From the NCBI GenBank assembly GCA_035550595.1, contig DASZOV010000175.1, positions 1-44,574 on the forward strand: a DNA stretch of 44,574 nt, written 5' to 3'. This DNA is from CALFMR01 sp035550595 (lineage in GTDB: Bacteria > Acidobacteriota > Vicinamibacteria > Vicinamibacterales > SCN-69-37). Positions 42,440 through 44,574 of this stretch are shown piece after piece. The position numbers were made by a program, and so were the translations under genes. Numbering within the stretch: position 1 is the first letter of the stretch; each line of letters begins with the position of its first letter. The notes under the pieces are model-generated. The model did no database searches. It was given only the letters and a program-made list of their open reading frames with translations, and was not told where the DNA came from.

Positions 42440-43845
42440 CGGTCCGTCTCGCGCGCAATCCCGCGGTTCTGGCCATCATCTTCGGCGTGTATTTCGCGCT
42501 GGGGAAGCTGGGGCTGGCCGTGGCCGGGTTCAACGGCGCGGCAACGGCGGTCTGGCCGCCGAGCGGCTTCGCGCTGGCGGCGATGGTGCTCATCAGCCCG
42601 GGCATCTGGCCGGCGATTCTCGCGGCCGCGTTTCTCGTCTCGCTCGCCGCGCTCGGTCATCCGGGTCCCGCCGCCGCGATTGCCGTCGGCAACACGATCG
42701 AAGCCGTCGTCGGCGCCGCACTCATCGAACGGTTCGCGGGCGGTCACACCGTCTTCAACAGCGCGCGGACGATCTTCCGCTTCGTCGCGATTTCGGCGCT
42801 TTGCAGCACGCCAATCAGCGCCACGTTCGGCGCGGCCGGCATGAGCCTGGCCGGCGCCGCCCCGTGGCCCGACGCGCCGTACCTCTGGATGACGGCGTGG
42901 CTCGCGAATCTCACCGGGATCCTCGTGGTCGCGCCGTGCGTGCTGTTGTGGGCGACGTCGAAATTCAAGCCGGAACGCTGGCTGGCGCCGCTCGAAGGTC
43001 TCGTGCTCTTCACGCTGCTCGTCGGATTGGGAATGGTCGTCTTCGGCGGGCACTTTCCCTCCGACGTTCAGAACTATCCACTCGAGTTCCTGTGCGTGCC
43101 GTTCCTGCTCTGGACGTCGTTTCGATTCGGACGACGTGAGACGGCGACGGCTGTCGTCGTGATTTCAGGTGTCGCCGTGTGGGGCACGCTCCACGGCTTC
43201 GGTCCGTTCGTGCGCGATACGCAGAACGAGGCGCTCGTCCTCGTCCAGGCGTATACGAGCGTGATGGCCGTCACCGGCGCCGTGCTCGCGGCGGCGGTGT
43301 CCGAGCACAAGCACGCGCAGCGGCAGTTGCGCGAGCTCGCGACGACCGATCCGCTGACCGGCCTCGTGAACTACCGGCGGCTGCTCGAAGTGCTGCGCGC
43401 CGAGATCGCACGATCGCAGCGCACGAAGCGGCCGTTCGCCGTGCTCTTCTTCGACATGAACGGCCTCAAGCGCATCAACGACAAACACGGTCACCTCGTC
43501 GGCAGCCGCGCGCTTTGCCGCATCGCCGACACGCTCCGCCGATCGTGCCGCAACACGGATACCCCGGCGCGCTACGGCGGCGACGAGTTCGCCATCGTGC
43601 TGCCCGAGACAGGCGAGGAGGGCGGCCGGCTGGTGCTCCGACGTGTGTGTGATCGGCTCGCGGCCGACAACGACAAGCCCGCCGTCTCGGTGACAGGCGG
43701 CGTCGCCGTGTATCCGAGAGACGGCGAGTCGCCGACCTTGCTCCTGCGCGCGGCCGACCAGGTGCTCTATCGCGCCAAATCGGAGTTGGCGGCGCGCCGC
43801 GCGGCCGTCAAACCCGAGACGCTGAAGACCGGCACGCTGTTCTGA
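42436..43845 (+). CDS. MASE1-GGDEF diguanylate cyclase, copy 2
   Basis: This 469-residue tandem paralogue of the preceding gene has the same layout: a MASE1 membrane sensor (ALGKLGLAVAGFNGAATAVWPPSGFALAAMVL) and a GGDEF domain with FFDMNGLKRINDKHGHLVGSRALCRIADTLRRSC, the inhibitory RNTD and ARYGGDEFAIVL. The GGDEF halves are much more alike than the MASE1 halves, which suggests different input signals with a common output. ATG 42436 overlaps the previous stop (ATGA); ATG 42421 in the same frame is the alternative start. Both copies have intact active and inhibitory sites. Confidence 0.92.
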   Translation: MTVRLARNPAVLAIIFGVYFALGKLGLAVAGFNGAATAVWPPSGFALAAMVLISPGIWPAILAAAFLVSLAALGHPGPAAAIAVGNTIEAVVGAALIERFAGGHTVFNSARTIFRFVAISALCSTPISATFGAAGMSLAGAAPWPDAPYLWMTAWLANLTGILVVAPCVLLWATSKFKPERWLAPLEGLVLFTLLVGLGMVVFGGHFPSDVQNYPLEFLCVPFLLWTSFRFGRRETATAVVVISGVAVWGTLHGFGPFVRDTQNEALVLVQAYTSVMAVTGAVLAAAVSEHKHAQRQLRELATTDPLTGLVNYRRLLEVLRAEIARSQRTKRPFAVLFFDMNGLKRINDKHGHLVGSRALCRIADTLRRSCRNTDTPARYGGDEFAIVLPETGEEGGRLVLRRVCDRLAADNDKPAVSVTGGVAVYPRDGESPTLLLRAADQVLYRAKSELAARRAAVKPETLKTGTLF

Positions 43846-43869
43846 GCCGTTCCGGCTACCATAGGCGGC

Positions 43870-44574
43870 ATGGCCGATCCTCTTGTCCTTGCCCGCACCG
43901 CAGACGGGCACGACCTCACCCTGCTCCCCGCGCTCGCCAACCGGCACGGTCTCGTCACCGGCGCTACCGGCACCGGCAAGACGGTCACGCTCCAGGTTCT
44001 CGCCGAGCGGTTTTCCGCCATCGGCGTGCCGAGCGTGCTGGCCGACGTGAAGGGCGATCTCGCCGGGCTGGCCGAGGCGGGGTCGGCCACGCCGAAGCTC
44101 TCGCGCCGGCTCGAGTCGTTGAAACTGCCGGCGCCCACCTGGGCGGCGAGTCCCGTCACGTTCTGGGACGTGTTCGGCCGAAGCGGCCATCCGATCCGCG
44201 CCACCATCTCGGACATGGGGCCGCTCGTGCTCGGCCGCCTGCTCGGGTTGAACGAGACACAGGACGGCGTGCTCGCGATCGTCTTCAAGATCGCTGACGA
44301 CAACGGCCTGCTGTTGCTCGATCTGCGCGACCTGCGGGCGATGCTCCAGTACGTCGGCGACAACGCGCGCCAGTTCACGACCGCCTACGGCAACATCTCG
44401 AGCGCGTCGATTGGTGCCATTCAGCGGGCGCTTCTCGCCGTCGATCAGCAGGGCGGCAGCCAGTTCTTCGGCGAGCCGATGCTCGACATCCACGACTTCA
44501 TCCGCACCGACGCGAACGGCCACGGCATGGTCAACGTCATCGCCGCCGATGCGTTGATGCAGGCGCCGAAGGTC
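43870..44574 (+). CDS. HerA-like ATPase (DUF853/YjgR type), 5' part
   Basis: The frame starts at ATG 43870 and runs off the window after 235 codons. It opens MADPLVLARTADGHDLTLLPALANRHGLVTGATGTGKT with a Walker A motif (GATGTGKT, residues 31-38), followed by VTLQVLAERFSAIGVPSVLADVKGDLAGLAEAG and VTFWDVFGRSGHPIRATISDMGPLVLGRLLGLN. This is the start of the DUF853 family of HerA/FtsK-like P-loop ATPases, usually about 500 residues. The cellular role is not known. It follows the second cyclase after 24 bases. Confidence 0.9.
   Translation, partial: MADPLVLARTADGHDLTLLPALANRHGLVTGATGTGKTVTLQVLAERFSAIGVPSVLADVKGDLAGLAEAGSATPKLSRRLESLKLPAPTWAASPVTFWDVFGRSGHPIRATISDMGPLVLGRLLGLNETQDGVLAIVFKIADDNGLLLLDLRDLRAMLQYVGDNARQFTTAYGNISSASIGAIQRALLAVDQQGGSQFFGEPMLDIHDFIRTDANGHGMVNVIAADALMQAPKV

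Overview
The window is a high-GC, densely coded stretch of a bacterial chromosome. Two very large FtsX-type permeases of the duplicated-permease (ADOP) type, one beside a PadR regulator, together with many Ser/Thr kinase and FHA proteins, hopanoid-type hpnCDE genes and an encapsulin, point to Acidobacteriota, probably class Vicinamibacteria. That placement is inference from gene content; no rRNA gene is present. Many genes overlap by 1-4 bases (ATGA, GTGA or TGATG junctions), so translational coupling is common.

Layout. 1-2213: the tail of an unknown gene, a 2-oxoacid dehydrogenase E2 and lipB. 2337-8121: a malate-dehydrogenase-like protein without its catalytic residues, an SDR, an FHA protein behind an orphan transhydrogenase subunit, a secreted alpha/beta hydrolase lacking its nucleophile serine, and a YgfZ/GcvT protein. 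8207-10093: an ECF sigma factor fused to a PheS-like class II synthetase core, then a MazEF-type pair behind a 20-bp palindrome. 10112-19117: the two ADOP permeases bracket PadR, a RES-Xre toxin-antitoxin pair, and a DyP peroxidase-encapsulin operon. 19214-28654: mutY-mutT, a cobalamin adenosyltransferase with hpnC-hpnD-hpnE, thiI with a LacD-type aldolase, and peptide deformylase with a double ThyX-like protein. 28808-37218: an AsmA-like protein, a rhodanese behind a promoter carrying a Rex-like operator and a foldable leader, and a kinase / FHA-GAF-cyclase / kinase cluster in which both kinases have the same promoter. 37499-44574: a lone receiver protein, a 49-residue membrane protein, an M20 dipeptidase, an aldo/keto reductase, two tandem MASE1-GGDEF cyclases and the start of a HerA-like ATPase.

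Several genes form functional units. LipB makes octanoyl groups for the lipoyl lysine of E2. The peroxidase ends in an encapsulin cargo-loading peptide and overlaps the shell gene. HpnD, HpnC and HpnE make squalene. MutY and MutT both act against 8-oxoguanine. The kinases, FHA-cyclase and diguanylate cyclases form a dense signalling region. Intergenic gaps hold at least three dispersed repeat families.

The most unusual object is the sigma factor-PheS fusion at 8207-9466. Also worth attention are the enzyme-like proteins that have lost catalytic residues (2337-3167 and 5460-7142), the ThyX-like protein whose signature is split between two halves, the Rex-like site with its 15-bp long-range stem at 30510-30685, and the nested TTCGAA repeats.
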